This document shows positions 62,321-64,000 of a stretch of DNA of 64,000 nucleotides, piece after piece. The notes beneath the pieces were generated by a model. That model had not been told where the DNA came from. It saw only the letters and a program-made list of their open reading frames with translations, and did no database searches. Origin of the DNA: Lateolabrax maculatus (lineage: Eukaryota; Chordata; Actinopteri; Acropomatiformes; Lateolabracidae). The translations under genes and the position numbers were made by a program. The first letter of the stretch is position 1, and every line of letters begins with the position of its first letter. The stretch is from positions 19,893,001 to 19,957,000 of the forward strand of contig CM062214.1 of assembly GCA_031216445.1 (NCBI GenBank). Reading direction: 5' to 3'.

Positions 62321-64000
62321 ATATGGCATTAACAGGTTATGTCACACAGTTGGGACTGTTGGACTACAAAAGCAGTCACCTGGAAAGTGTCTCGGCCCAG
62401 ACTTAGCTGGGCTTTTGTATGTCTACATTGACAACTGTGTAATCCAGGGCAGCAGCTACAGTATGAACATTAGTGTGGATTAGTATGCCATGCAGCGGTT
62501 GTGTCCTCAGCTTCTCCAGAGCTTTGTTTGACTCTACTGTGATTTCTGTCCTCTTGGCTGTTCTGTTTCTCGGCTGTGAGACCAAAGTGCAAATTCCATC
62601 AGCAGGAGTTTATTCAGTTCAGTTCTCCGTCCCCTGAAACCTGTGGACCAAGAAAAATGGAATGATTTTCCCCCTTTCACAGTGTCCACACGCCATCCAA
62701 TTAGGGCTCTGAAACACAAGGGAGAGAGCAATAGGCAGGCAGAGATGTGAGCAGAGATGTGGGAAGTATAAAAGGACAAAAGAAGAACGGTGGTGTGATA
62801 CAATATAGTTGGAGAAGGAATAAGACAAACGAGGTGGGAACTATGGTGCCTTTGAAAACCATCATACTTGCTTTTATATAGTATGTGCTCTGTTACTGAA
62901 TGTATTTATTGCTCACCGGTTTTACTCAATCACTTTCAGTGCTTTTTCCTCTGAAACGTGTGTTTTCTGGAGCACCCTGGTAACCGAGTGTTTATTGTGC
63001 GTGGCCACAAAGCCCCAACCGATCCAGTTTCTACCTGACTGATAGAAAGTGACGAGATAACATTGACTGTTTTTTGCTGGCATCTTAACGCGCTGAACGA
63101 AAGTGTAATATTGACGTGAGTTTTTTGGGGTTTTTTTTGCTTAAATGTTAAGCTGTCCATCCCATTTCAGTGTTCAGCAGTAGGATTATAACTATTTTAG
63201 GTGGGGTTAAAAAAAGAACAAAGCACTGACACAGACTTGTCACCACAACCACTGTAGTATTGCGTTTTTATCCAACCAATAAAATGATTGACTTTGCACA
63301 CCCTAAAGAATATATTGCAATATTGAAAATAATTAAATCACCAAAAGAGTTGATTGTGTGTCTTGTTACAGCCATCAGGACATCAGTGGCATGCGATCGA
63401 CTGAAAAGAAACCTTTTGTTGCTCACTCCTGTGCCACATACGTCCCCTCTGTCACTATTGACAAGTGAACCTGCAGAAATCATCAGCTCACTTCAAATGT
63501 CACAGCAGCCGTGAGCTGCCAGTGATGAGAGAAAAATTCACTTATCTTTTATACCTGCAGTCTTCTTCTTAATGTCGGTCAGTTATTTACTACTAATATA
63601 AAAATGAAGACAGGTACTGTATGAATCACACCCCAGCTCTTTTTTTTTCTGTTCAAACACATTATACATATAATTGTGTAACAATTATAGTAACCAGTGT
63701 AAAAAAAAAATAAAATAAAAAATACGAAGTAAATGAAAAGAAAGCAAATGAAGTAATGTTTCCCCTAAAAAAAATGCCATTTAGAGATGACACGGACACA
63801 CACACACACTCTTAACAAAGACACAGAGAGTCTGCTTTCTCTCACTGAATTACTAAAGCTAATTGTCCTTAATTAGGAAGCCTTGATTAAGGTGCGGCTT
63901 CTGATTTAAGAGGAAGCCAGCAGTGATGATCCCTGTCTCTCTCCATTCTAATTGTTCATTTTAGTATTCAGCTCCTCTTTAATTGTTTCTGTCAAAAGAC
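62321..64000. other. Gene-poor stretch to the window end
   Basis: No exon recognised. A-rich runs lie near 63700-63720. 63835-63985 is a non-repetitive block with TAATTA-type cores and paired AGGAAGCC words, a candidate conserved non-coding element. Confidence 0.35.

Noticed and set aside
4321..64000. Search by eye for COG5 and DUS4L exons, expected from mammalian synteny
   Set aside because: None recognised; reported as not seen rather than absent, because exons of about 100 bases cannot be excluded without alignment.

Overview
The window looks like nuclear DNA from a ray-finned fish, probably a teleost. Two vertebrate genes can be read with confidence, both on the minus strand: a seven-coding-exon BCAP29-type endoplasmic reticulum protein gene (1913-3843, with a likely non-coding first exon ending at 4205) and the orphan receptor GPR22 (15910-17226, coding sequence in one exon). 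BCAP29 and GPR22 are also close neighbours on human chromosome 7q22.3, so the block is ancient synteny. Short interspersed copies of L2-type LINEs and hAT-like DNA transposons with fish-typical ends, plus abundant microsatellites, fit a fish genome.

Layout. 1-1.9 kb: AT-rich, BCAP29 3' flank or untranslated sequence. 1.9-4.3 kb: BCAP29. 4.3-6.6 kb: no gene recognised. 6.6-8.5 kb, plus strand: a possible unrecognised gene of three exons (about 166 codons) with in-phase splice sites, carrying an L2-type LINE remnant in its second intron. 8.6-15.9 kb: repeats and one more isolated coding-like stretch near 12 kb. 15.9-17.4 kb: GPR22. 17.4-64 kb: about 46 kb without a recognisable protein exon, holding degraded DNA transposons (18.2-19.7, 42.2, 44.5, 49.3, 57.9-58.2 kb), an L2-type reverse transcriptase remnant (38.9-39.75 kb), an L2 3' tail (51.4 kb), microsatellites and a striking 36-bp perfect hairpin (33.66-33.75 kb). 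The desert may be an intron of a large gene or a regulatory domain of GPR22; the sequence alone does not decide.

How the parts fit. In mammals GPR22 lies inside an intron of COG5, transcribed on the other strand, with DUS4L between it and BCAP29. I did not recognise any DUS4L or COG5 exon by eye. Short exons are easy to miss this way, so loss after the teleost genome duplication and simple oversight are both possible. No CRISPR array, phage, rRNA or tRNA gene was seen.
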